Below, one piece after another: positions 28,593-38,091 of a DNA stretch of 64,000 nucleotides. Under the pieces are notes generated by a model. The model was given only the letters and a program-made list of their open reading frames with translations. It searched no databases and was not told the DNA's origin. The DNA comes from Heliopora coerulea (taxonomy: Eukaryota > Cnidaria > Anthozoa > Scleralcyonacea > Helioporidae), in NCBI GenBank assembly GCA_030142905.1, contig JASJOG010000080.1, forward strand, positions 1,273,001-1,337,000, given 5' to 3'. A program made the position numbers and the translations under genes. Positions within the stretch are counted from its first letter, which is position 1, and each line of letters begins with the position of its first letter.

Positions 28593-29087
28593 TCAAGTCT
28601 TCCAGTGTCTATATAATTTCATCAATTTATTCAGTTCTTCATAAGCTTCATATTTCAATTCACAGACACATTTGATTTCTTGATACTTACTATTTACTGA
28701 GACGTTTATATCACATGGTGATTTTGTATAAATTAAATCGCGTTTTGCATATTGTTCATTCTTCTTTCTTAAAATCAAAAAACGATGAACAGATTCTTGT
28801 ATTTCTTGTTGTGGCAATTTTAACTGTTCAAAGTTATTCCTCAGATTTATATTACTCCCATCTTTCCCACTTTCTTCTCGAGAAACAATAGGCAACGAAT
28901 CAACATCATCATCATCATCATCATCATCATATTCTTGCTCCTCTTCATAGTCCCAACTAGTTTCCATTTTATTATCTTTTTCATCACAATCTCTTATATC
29001 TTTATATGACATCCTTTTCATTTGTTCCATATTTTTACCTTTTCCAAGACCAGATTGCCGAACATATTTTAAATTTGTTCGTGCCAT
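28593..29087 (-). CDS. Hypothetical protein with histone-tail-like N-terminus
   Basis: 164 residues from ATG 29085-29087 (an upstream in-frame ATG exists but adds a hydrophobic stretch). The first residues MARTNLKYVRQSGLGKGKN share ART, a following Arg and a GLGKGK block with histone H3 and H4 tails. Then come KMETSWDYEEEQEY, a run of Asp, and a C-terminal coiled-coil-like helix ending in LMKLYRHWKT. Function unknown. The tail resemblance could be chance, but the same element has a SET-domain gene. Confidence 0.45.
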   Translation of the reverse strand: MARTNLKYVRQSGLGKGKNMEQMKRMSYKDIRDCDEKDNKMETSWDYEEEQEYDDDDDDDDVDSLPIVSREESGKDGSNINLRNNFEQLKLPQQEIQESVHRFLILRKKNEQYAKRDLIYTKSPCDINVSVNSKYQEIKCVCELKYEAYEELNKLMKLYRHWKT

Positions 29088-29351
29088 GTTGCAAATGCAA
29101 ACATAAACCAATATTGATGTCAAAACAATATCATACATCTGTCAAACTTTGAAATATGATATTTTTTCTTTTTCAAACCAGGGTAAAAGGTTAACTTATG
29201 CAAATATTATCTTTTAATAAAAATATTTTTTTTTTGGTAATACGTTTTTTCTGGTCGTAAAACATCATAAAAGGTATGACGGACTACCACCTTTGTCTTT
29301 TTTTCTTTTAACCACTTTTTTTAATTTTTTCTCATTTTATAAATTTTCATT

Positions 29352-29531
29352 TTATCCAATCCCAAATGATTTCAACATAGGAAGAGCAAATGCACCCAAC
29401 CCAGCTGCCAACAAAGGTGCAATTCCACCTTTCTGACTATAATATTGTTTTTTTCTTTGAATATATATCCCTCCACTCTGTCGTCGTTGATGTCTTTTCC
29501 CTCTTTGACGTCTAATAAATTTTTGTGCCAT
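29352..29531 (-). CDS. Small basic protein with hydrophobic C-terminus (pX/pVI-like)
   Basis: 59 residues from ATG 29529-29531 to TAA 29352-29354. Arg/Lys-rich head (FIRRQRGKRHQRRQSGG) and a Gly/Ala/Leu hydrophobic tail (GIAPLLAAGLGAFALPMLKS). This arrangement resembles small virion proteins of adenoviruses and adintoviruses that bind DNA and may disturb membranes. Assignment is by composition, not homology. It sits immediately downstream of a second protein of the same design. Confidence 0.5.
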   Translation of the reverse strand: MAQKFIRRQRGKRHQRRQSGGIYIQRKKQYYSQKGGIAPLLAAGLGAFALPMLKSFGIG

Positions 29532-29547
29532 TTTATCGAAAAAATAA

Positions 29548-29715
29548 TCAAAATGTACCTTTCACGTTTAAAATTTTTAAAGTTTGTTCCAATATTTGTG
29601 GAGCCAATGCCAATGCCAATGCTCCCATACCAAGCCCACGACCTTTCTGATTTAATATAGTTCTTATTCTTTTATTTATCCTCATTTTGCTTCTTTTTTT
29701 CCCTTTTCTTCTCAT
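29548..29715 (-). CDS. Second small basic/hydrophobic protein
   Basis: 55 residues from ATG 29713-29715. Basic head (RRKGKKRSKMRINKRIR), then GRGLGMGALALALAPQILEQ and an amphipathic tail. Same basic-then-hydrophobic layout as the neighbouring 59-residue protein 16 bp away, suggesting duplication or a paired virion function. Confidence 0.5.
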   Translation of the reverse strand: MRRKGKKRSKMRINKRIRTILNQKGRGLGMGALALALAPQILEQTLKILNVKGTF

Positions 29716-29729
29716 TTTTTTCCCAATAA

Positions 29730-30121
29730 TCAATATGTAAATTTATATGTACCCGACACCTTAAACAAAGCAAACGGTTTTGAACACAACATCACAAATC
29801 TTTGTTTTGCATTTTTATAATACCCATCTGAATTCGTCTGTGTAATATCAAAATCAGGCAAAATAACCAGATCTTCGTATGCATTCAATTTAAAATCCAA
29901 ATTAGTAAATTCCAATGCCTTATCATCAAACTTTGTTTCAATATGATCTGTGATATTATTTTTCAACAAAATATCTTTTGTCCAACTCTCCCATCGTCGA
30001 CCAGGGTTATATTTTTGATGGTCAATCTTAAACAGATTATATCGAACAAATTTTCGTGTTGTATTATAGATCAATGAATCTTCAATCTCGATCTTTAATT
30101 TCTCCAAAACACGTTTTCTAT
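29730..30121 (-). CDS. Terminal exon of a hypothetical spliced gene
   Basis: The frame is open from a TGTTATAG acceptor at 30122-30129 to the stop at 29730. It encodes about 130 residues, including RRWESWTKDILLKNNITDHI and DLVILPDFDITQTNSDGYYK, without an internal Met near the start, so a 5' exon is required. That exon is not identified; the 2.4 kb non-coding right arm upstream offers several GTAAG-type donors (for example about 31929 and 32046). No family recognised. Confidence 0.45.
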
Positions 30122-31174
30122 AACACACAATACAATACAAAACACACAATACAAAACGTACAAGTGATCAATACTACAATACAAGCGACACAAATTATAC
30201 ACAATACAAAAGATCAAGACCTTCTCGACTTTCCTTTCCACATAAACCCAATAAATCAACTGGGTTACCCATCTGAACTCAGCAGCGTACGATGTTGTTT
30301 CTCTGTTACGATGAGCTTACCCGCATGCCAAGCTATCAGCTAACCAACCACAGTTGATATCTTTCAAAAAATCAAAGAAATATTTATATTCCAACACATT
30401 AAGCATATTGAAGCAATGTGGGACAAAACAAAAAACAAAAGTTAATCACACAAATCACACCAAACACACGACGGATCTCACCAAAGTGCCAAAGTTACAG
30501 CAGCACCATCCATCACCTTCCAAATGGATCTGTGTGATTAACTAATAGACATAAAAAATCAACTCATTATTTATTACCTTCACTAATAACACCATCCAAA
30601 ATTATGGGATTATACTTCTCGACTTTCTGGGTAGTGTGTATACACAGAAAGCCAAGAAACACAACCAACAATAAAGAAATCACCAAACTATTTATTATCA
30701 TCTTTAATTTATCCAAGAAAAATTGTGGTATCAAAAAGTTAGATTATCAGACCCTGAACTGGTCGGTGTCAGCAAGAACACCAACACCTGCCTTCAACCA
30801 AATCTGCAACCAGCCATGTTGACTCATTGTGCAATTACGGTATTCTTCGCTCAGTTCAGTCCTGGTAATCCAACTATACATAAAAAAGTAGAAGAAAATA
30901 TTTATACCGCAAACATGAATACACAAACATGAATGTGGGAGAAAAGCATGCGCTGCTTACACACAAAAAAATCCCACAATTCATTTTACCCAACAACACA
31001 AGCAGAATAAAACAAAATAAAAAAATATAAGAATATGGACAGAAACCCACCAATTATTATCATAAAGGAAAGTTTAGATGAAGAAAGAAATCAATAAAAA
31101 AAGTAAAAAATGAAATATAAGTGAGAAGAAGATCAAGAAATAAGTGGGTTTCTGTCTTTTATTTTTTTTTCTAT

Positions 31175-31300
31175 AAAAGTTAACTTGACTGCCCGCATCT
31201 TCACACAAACATATGAACAATATGATGAAAGACCACAAGTGGAAAGTACAGACGGTGGAAAGTTACGATGAAAGGACGATGAGATAGTCAAGTTAACTAT
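31175..31300. repeat. Inverted-repeat unit bounded by AAAGTTAACTTGACT
   Basis: AAAAGTTAACTTGACTG on the left faces ATAGTCAAGTTAACTAT on the right with ~95 bp between. A diverged copy of the same unit occurs at 31693-31834 (AAAAGTTAACTTGATTG ... CCAGTCAAGTCAACTAT). No ORF. Could be a tiny MITE or a structured leader element. Confidence 0.5.
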
Positions 31301-31372
31301 CTCATCCTTCAACACAAATAATATTTATACCAATATCATTTGACACCAACAAATAATATGGGATAAAAATAA

Positions 31373-31447
31373 TACCCAGTGCAAGACTCAAACTTGCGAC
31401 AGTATGACCATTGTCACGCGCTCTACCAACTGAGCTAACCAGGTTGT
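31373..31447 (-). tRNA. tRNA-like sequence inside Polinton
   Basis: The minus strand has a fully paired 7-bp acceptor (ACCTGGT against ACTGGGT with wobbles), a perfect D arm GCTC-AGTTGGTA-GAGC and a perfect T arm GCAAG-TTTGAGT-CTTGC. The anticodon arm does not fold normally (TGAC-AATG-GTCA, 4-nt loop), so no anticodon can be assigned. Likely a degenerate tRNA or tRNA-derived repeat captured by the element. Confidence 0.5.
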
Positions 31448-32271
31448 CACATTTCTCCTCACACAAGAAATAATATTTATATACAGTTAGGTCACGAATC
31501 TCTGTCAAGATCTTGAACGTTCAACCACAGAACTCTATTATTGAGTCCAAATTTGTTGAGTGCTTCGCAACCTCAATCAAATACTTCGCAACCTAACTAA
31601 ACCAGACAAAAATCATTCCCGCATTTATCCCAATTCAATTTTAACAACGTAAAAATTACGGGACACGATAAAAAAATATATTTCTTTTTTCCAAAAGTTA
31701 ACTTGATTGCTCCTCTTCCACTAGGTTTCAGAGTGGAAGCACAACTAAATCAGTCATTCTGATCCTCATTTAGGGTGGACAGCTAAAGAGTCAGAAATTG
31801 GAGAGCTATGACAGGACCAGTCAAGTCAACTATCAATATAAAAAATCATTCCTATATTTATCCTATCATGCTTCCACCACATTAAAAAATATGGAACAAT
31901 GAAGCAATTTCCTTAAAATATTTCTTACCATGATCAATTATAGGATGGGCACATCTTCCTTTTCGAAAAAAATTTACGGGTGAATCTTGTCCTATTTGCA
32001 TAGGCAAATAGGACAAGTCGCCCAACATATTACAAATCAAACTTACTTTTATCCTTTTCTCTCTTTGCCAACACCAAAATTATGGTATAAAATATCATTC
32101 TGCGCATGATCTCAATCCGAGACTGCACATGCGCAGAAGAGTATCATTCTACGCATGCGCATAAAGTCAATCCGAATCCCACAATATTCACCACAACCAC
32201 ACACAATGTGTATATATATTAAAATGAATATATAGTATATTAGAGTTTGAAAAACTGACTTTGTTGAACAC

Positions 32272-32427
32272 AGTCAGCTTCTTCAAGCTCTTCATATCTA
32301 TCCCCCATTATCTCTTACAATCCACACACTGAGAAAACTCCACCCAAATAGTCAGCTTCTTCAAGCTCTTCATATCTATCCCCCGTTATATCTTACAATC
32401 CACACACTGAGAAAACCCCACCCAAAT
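32272..32427. repeat. Tandem 78-bp duplication at right end
   Basis: Two adjacent 78-bp copies (32272-32349 and 32350-32427) differ at only a few positions. Each begins AGTCAGCTTCTTCAAGCTCT and ends in CCACCCAAAT. They lie just inside the right TIR and have no counterpart at the left end, making the ends asymmetric. Confidence 0.85.
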
Positions 32428-32581
32428 TCAACGACCCCCCGGATCAAGCAAAACTGCCTACTGAAGCATAACTCCAAATATGGTTAAAGAACAAGGTTTA
32501 AACCAATCAGATGACCCGAAAATGGGGAACACACCCCCCAGTATATATATATATATATATATATATATTCTAGCTTACTAC
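32428..32581. repeat. Polinton right terminal inverted repeat
   Basis: Inverted counterpart of the left end: CCCCCCAG, (TA)n, then TTCTAGCTTACTAC. Inner similarity to the left end is patchy. The last element base is 32581, directly followed by TTCGAGA, the duplicated target. Confidence 0.75.
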
Positions 32582-32588
32582 TTCGAGA
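32582..32588. repeat. Target site duplication, right copy
   Basis: TTCGAGA, identical to the seven bases before the left end at 4776-4782. A perfect match indicates the two ends still mark one original insertion. Confidence 0.85.
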
Positions 32589-32724
32589 AGATAATGTGCC
32601 GGAAATTCAATCAATCTTCATTGTAGGTATGTTTGAAAAAAATCCTGCAATAGTTACAAATGTTTCAGCGGTACCGTATTTTCCTTATGTAGCACCGAGT
32701 AAGCTTATTAACGTTAAATCATCA

Positions 32725-33020
32725 ACGTGGGCTTATTAGAGGATGGGAGGTTATTAGAGGATGGGAGGTTATTATAGGGTGGGACCTTATAAGAGGGTGG
32801 GGCTTATTTAAGGGTGGGAGCTTATTAGAGGATGGGTGCTAATTAGAGGGTAGGGGCTAGTTGGATGGTGGGGTTTATTAAAGGGTCGGGCTTATTTGAG
32901 GGAGGGGGCTTATTAGAGGGTAGGAGCTTATTAGAAGGTTGGGGTTTAATTGAGGGTGGGGCTTATTAGAGGATGGGGCTTATTAGAGGATGGGGCTTAA
33001 TAGAGGGTGGGACTTAGAGG
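32725..33020. repeat. Minisatellite, unit about 17-19 bp
   Basis: About 16 imperfect tandem copies of GGGGCTTATTAGAGGATGG-like units, all in one orientation. Purine-strand GGG blocks are regularly spaced. No coding capacity. Confidence 0.8.
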
Positions 33021-34823
33021 CAGAGAGCCAATTTTAATTTTCCGACTAAAAGTAACAAAAAACAACATAGATTGTGACATCCAACAAGATTTGCCACAGG
33101 ATGGATGAATAAAGTTAAATTATTTCAATAGAGGGATGGGATTTATTTTTTATTTTTCAATTAACTGGGGGGGGGGGGGTTACGGGGGACTTAATACAGG
33201 AAATGTGGTATGAATAACGGAACGGTATAAATTGTATCAAATTTATACACGGAGGACTTAGCAGAATTTTGACCATTCCAACTGATATTTTAATACCAAA
33301 TTAACTCTTTCAAGGCGGGAGCTCCTCCTTTGACAAATAAAATGGTTTGGCGTTAATTACAGTCAAATGATCTGGCGTTAGCCAGAGTAAAATTATAGAA
33401 GTCGCACGCCACCGGAATGGGGTATTGAACGTAATTTAGCATTAAAAATTCTGAATAATTAAGCAATTTGAACAATAAAGAACTGACACTCAACTGACAC
33501 TTACATTCAATCGGCCTCACGATTGAATGAAGCCGACATGGGGGCAGCCATATAGGTCAAAAACACGTGTGGGGAAAAAGTTGTACTGAACATTTACTTT
33601 TCATTGACAGTTAATTCTGACAAATATGCAGTCCTACCGACATTTTCCTCTACTTACTATGGATAAAAAAGAAAACTGTTAAAAAATCCAAAAGTTGGGT
33701 GATGTTTTTCACAATAGGTTGCGTGTTTTATTGCGTAGGGGACTGAGTTGACCTGAAAAATGACCTACACGTCAGCCTCCATGATGGCTTCAAAATACAG
33801 TTTGCAGGTATCGTTCCAGTCTTTTTAGAGTTCAATGGTCTGGAGTAACTGCCTCAGGCCGTTCGAGATACCTGGCCCGCATGCAGGCACAACACGCACC
33901 ACAAAAAGCACACGAGGCAATTTTGAGAAACAGTGGAATAAGGACTGGGAACGAACACAATCTCGGATCAGAAAGGGTCCTTACCTGGTTATAAATGTCG
34001 TCGAAACGAAGTCGACCAACCAACATTTTAATGAAGGTTTCAGAAATAGCAACTCGACTGGAACAAAACAACGAAAAGAGATTGTATCTAGTTGAAACTG
34101 AAAAACCAAGCGGAATGGTAGTTTGAGAAGGAAGATCAGAGCCCAGAAAGAACTCGATTGTCATCCTGGTGTATGTAATAAACAAATAATAGTCTATGCA
34201 GCAAGATATCCGGTTATGATTCGCTGTAGTTTGTTGTTGACGTTCTAGTCAGTTAAACACATACTCCAAGATGTCAATCGCAAGGCACAAAATCGCGCGT
34301 GTAGACAGGCCTCGAGGCTTCACTGGAACATCGTGGATTTTTCCGCACGAAATCAGGCCAGTGAACAAAATTTTCACCAGTTAAACTGGAATACCAGCAC
34401 ACATTTATCTCAAGTCAAACCAGGACAACTGTGTTCCCCACAAATGTTTGTAATCTCACAAGATTAGCAAGAATTTTTACATCATTCGAGACACACTTAC
34501 GCAAAGTAATCCTCTGGATATTTCGAAGGTCTTTTTCCCGTGGAAATTCCTGTACTTCGAAGAAGCTTTCACACATCGTCAATGTTTGACTCAATATCGG
34601 CCCTGGTCGCACTATAAAATAAAATAACGTATTGCGCGCTTGGGTACAAGGTTCGCCTTGCGTCTTCTTTTACCATTAACTAGCATTGACTTTTTACCAG
34701 GCTGAACTTGCTATCACTTGAAGTAAGTTTGAGCTTGTACACATTTTGATGCAAGCATTCTTTCCCATGCGACCTCGTTTTGCCGCTACAACAAGCAGTC
34801 GCAAGTTAGTTCTTACAGAAACA
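33021..34823. other. Flanking DNA, no gene recognised
   Basis: Apart from a short G-run at about 33168, I see no feature with support. ORFs of 65-117 codons on either strand show no known domain. Confidence 0.5.
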
Positions 34824-36108
34824 GTATAAAATAAAACATATTCCGAAAAATAGAGACATCTTGGAAAACTCAAGATGAGTCAAAACAAGACGAGTATATG
34901 AAACTAATATTTTGACTTTATTACAAAGTCATCATCAGACAAAATGATTTACAAAATAAGTCAAGGTCTATATATATATAACCACAGACGGAACCGTTTC
35001 GGCCTATTGGGCCTCATCAGTGTAGTGCTGATGAGCAGGAAGGAGCAGCCTACATCATATAGGCAACTCAAATGTCCCACGCTTGTGGTACATCTAAGCC
35101 ATGCCAGAGCGCTCTAACTAGAGACTAGTGAGTGTATATATATATATACAGTGTGGTGTTGACAACGGCAGTTAGGAATTATATACCTGAGATATTAACA
35201 CGACAGAACGCACTGCTAATTAATTATCTCGACAGGAAGCTATATCGACAAAACCGACAGATGCGTTTCTAAACGTCTAACAGAACATTTTACTCAACAC
35301 CAGTGCAATACCACAACACTTCACTAAATGTGAACACGCACAGTTTCTTGTCAACTTACAGGGTCAATACGATCGACTTAATAACCTCCCCTCCTTTTCG
35401 AACTCATCTAACTCTATTAAGAATTTAATCTTTAATAACTATAAAATTCTTTACTCGAGTAAATCTACTAACACCATTAAACTCTTGTTAATTGAAGCTC
35501 TTCATATCAAATTCAATAAGCATGAAATCAACTCCGGACTGAAAGCTTCAAAATAACTCATACTTTTCAACTAGGGGGCTTCACACTTTTATATATAATT
35601 CCGACAATCTCCTTTAAACGTCGTTCTCACTCTGACTCTTTTCTTTCTTTTCTTTGGTTGCTCACTTTATCGTTGGTCAACTTAATGGCTGACAATTATT
35701 CCATCAGTTTGTCGACTGTATGGCATTTGATACTCATCTATCCCAGTTAGTCATCTTACGTCACCTTACATACGAGCATTGTCGGGTCAGTTATTGTTCA
35801 TGACTTTTGCCTTGTAATTATTAGCTTCCTGTCGAGATAATTAATTAACAATGCGTTCTGTCGTGTTAATATCTCAAGTATATGATTCCTAACTTCCGTT
35901 GTCAACATCATATTGCATATGTAGACTTTGGCTTGTTTTGTAAATCATTCTGTCTGATGATGACTTTGTAATAAAGTCGAAATAGTAGTCTCCTATACTC
36001 GTCTTCTTTTGATTCCTATCTTGAGATCTCCAAGATGTCTCTATTTTTCGGAATATGTTTTATTTCATACTTTTTGAAGTTGTCGGCTGGCTGTGGGTTT
36101 TGGTCAGA
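34824..36108. mobile_element. Non-autonomous TIR element, long copy
   Basis: Long terminal inverted repeats: AAACATATTCCGAAAAATAG at the left (~34836) recurs inverted near 36055. Complementarity continues inward through CATCTTGG, GTCATCATCAGAC and the CGACAGAACGCA and GATAATTAATTA blocks (left ~35200, right ~35840). A stretch at about 34985-35150 (CGGCCTATTGGGCCTCATCA and following) breaks the left arm and may be a nested short element. Similarity to the 45150-45493 copy continues past the right arm (AACTTCAAAAAGTAT inverted), so the outer end is set at about 36108. No transposase ORF. Confidence 0.7.
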
Positions 36109-36235
36109 AACAATATTTCAGGTAGAAAACTCAAGACGGTTGTTGCCAAGGTATCGAAGCTATTTATCTCATTTATAATATGATTGCTTGAAATTGAAAT
36201 CCTATTTATTCTTTATCATTTGTCATTTAACACTA

Positions 36236-36770
36236 TCCTTTATTTTTTATCATTCATTATTTATTAGTTACCATTATTATTATTTTCACTATCACTATCA
36301 CTATCATTAACGTTATCATTGCCATTACCATTATCACTAACATTATCATTATTATTATTATCCTCCTTATCATTACCATTATCATTACTCTTATCATTAT
36401 CATTACCATTATCATCATTACCATTATCATTATTACCACTATCATTATCATTACTATTACTACCATTATCATTATCACTATAATTATCACTGTCGTTATC
36501 ATTATCATTCTCATTACCATTATCATTATCACTATCACCATAATCATTATCATTACCATAATTATTATTACCATTATCATTATCACTCTAATTATCACTC
36601 TCGCTATCACTGCCGTTATCGTTACTATTATCATTATTACTATTATCATTATTACCATTATTATTATCATTACCATTATAATTACCGTTATCATTATCAT
36701 TACTACTATCATTATCATTATCATTACCATTATTATTACCATGATCAATATCATTATTATTTAAGTTTAT
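36236..36770. repeat. (ATTATC/ATTACC)n microsatellite
   Basis: About 530 bp of imperfect ATTATCATT and ATTACCATT hexamer/nonamer repeats. Long ORFs on either strand here encode only I/M/V or N/D runs and are artefacts. Confidence 0.9.
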
Positions 36771-36978
36771 CATAACAGTGCAATTCAGAGGACGCAGATA
36801 AACCGCTAACGTTTTAGGGTTAGCGTTGTGACTTTGGTTAGGATGAGGTTCAGAGTTAAGATTGGGATATGGCCAGGGTTAGGGTCTAACGCGGCAAAGT
36901 TAATAATACTGTTCAGTAATACTTCAAATACAAAGTCTTGTTAATATACTTTACCAGTATATTTCGGGTTGTACGAAG

Positions 36979-38091
36979 ATGGCGGTCAGTTCAAAAAACA
37001 CGTGCTCTTCAAAATCCGAGATATCTCGACGAATAAATGGAAATTGTAGTTCTGAAAAACAGAATTCTGATTTCTTATGTATTTCTGGGGAAGATTTGTT
37101 GTGGCAGGGTAACCTGGAGTCGTTGAAAGCGTTCGTTTCAAACGATTTGCAACTGTCCGGTCGATGGTCTTCAGCACGAGGTGAATCCATACAATTTACC
37201 AGTCCCAAGTTCAGTCTAAAGTGGAATGTCTCAACTAATAGAAGGATAATAATTATCGATGACAACGAAGAAAATCAGTTAGCAGCAACTCTTACCAGCT
37301 ATGCATCCATGAACGAAAACAAAACACCAAAGCACACGGTCGAAGATATTGTCTCGACTGACGCCAAAGCTGATAAAGAAACCGTAACCCCTTGGAGAGA
37401 AGTTTATGACAATAAACTTTCGAAAATTATAAATACACTAAACGAAATTAAAGCGAATCAGCAAGAAGAATGCCTGAAAGCCAAACAACGCGACGATGAA
37501 TCCAAAAAGATAATAGCATCGTTAGTCGAAGATAAAAACAATATGGCGGCAAAAATCGAGACACTCGAATACACAGTAAATGAACTAATCGCGGAAAACA
37601 ACATCATCAAGAACATTTTAGAGATTAAACAAAATCAGTGAATAAATATAGAAGGGAAAACACAGTCGACCAAAGAAAATAATTCAAAGGCAACAAACAC
37701 GTCCGCTGTCAAACTATCCAATGCCTTTCAAGTGCTAGTTGATAACGAAACAAGTGAAAGTGAAAGCCCTTTACCTGAGACAATAACAAGTCAGATCACT
37801 CAGTATCGTTCAACCCAGAAGACCAAATTTGAACTGACGCATAAGAAGAACCAAGGAGACATCACTCCAAAGAAGAAACCAGATCAAACAGAGTCAAAGA
37901 AGGCAACAAAAAAAGCCTTAGTCATTGGTGACTCGATGGTTAAGCACATCAACCGACAAAAGATTGAGAGAGCGGCTCGTGGCCAGTCTGCTGTGTTCTC
38001 ATATGGTGGAGCAAAAGTGGAAGACATCATTCATTCATTCATTCATTCATTCATTCATTCATTAATAAGCGTCAATGTAATATATTTATAA
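36979..38091 (+). pseudogene. Broken ORF: coiled coil plus SGNH-hydrolase start
   Basis: From ATG 36979 one frame runs 220 codons, meets TGA at 37639-37641, and continues in the same frame to about 38091. The N-terminal domain contains FVSNDLQLSGRWSSARGESI; a coiled coil follows (residues ~150-218: KIINTLNEIKANQQEECLKA and on). After the stop come a Lys-rich linker and KKALVIGDSMVKHINRQKIE, the GDS block I motif of SGNH/GDSL hydrolases. The rest of the hydrolase is missing: the frame enters a (CATT)n tract at 38026-38062. Such SGNH domains occur in ORF1 proteins of CR1/L2-like LINEs and in cnidarian repeat-associated proteins. Most likely a transposon-derived pseudogene. Confidence 0.6.

Larger units (their letters stand above)
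30122..32271. other. Polinton right arm, non-coding
   Basis: About 2.1 kb without a supported ORF. It contains a TTGTATTGTGT-rich stretch before the splice acceptor at 30122, two hairpin-type units bounded by AAAGTTAACTTGA and its complement (31175-31300 and 31693-31834), a tRNA-like sequence (31373-31447) and a pair of near-repeats with TGCGCATG cores (about 32095-32160). Probably leader/promoter sequence for the leftward genes plus terminal cis elements. Confidence 0.5.
4783..32581. mobile_element. Polinton/Maverick virus-like transposon, 27.8 kb
   Basis: The outermost 16 bp are inverted at both ends (GTAGTAAGGTAGAATA on the left, its near-complement ending CTTACTAC on the right), followed on each side by (TA)n and CTGGGG. 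A matching 7-bp target duplication flanks the element. The interior carries the Polinton hallmark set: protein-primed family B polymerase, retroviral-type integrase, packaging ATPase, adenain-like protease, double-jelly-roll major capsid and penton-like capsid genes. At 27.8 kb it is longer than the 15-20 kb usual for the group, owing to extra genes and a 2.4 kb non-coding right arm. Several core genes carry nonsense or frame breaks, so this copy is probably not autonomous now. Confidence 0.95.

Noticed and set aside
31133..31508. Small ORFs in the Polinton right arm
   Set aside because: They overlap the hairpin unit and the tRNA-like sequence and lack start context or domains.
36257..36754. 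Long ORF of Ile/Met/Val residues
   Set aside because: Translation of an ATTATC/ATTACC microsatellite, not a protein gene.
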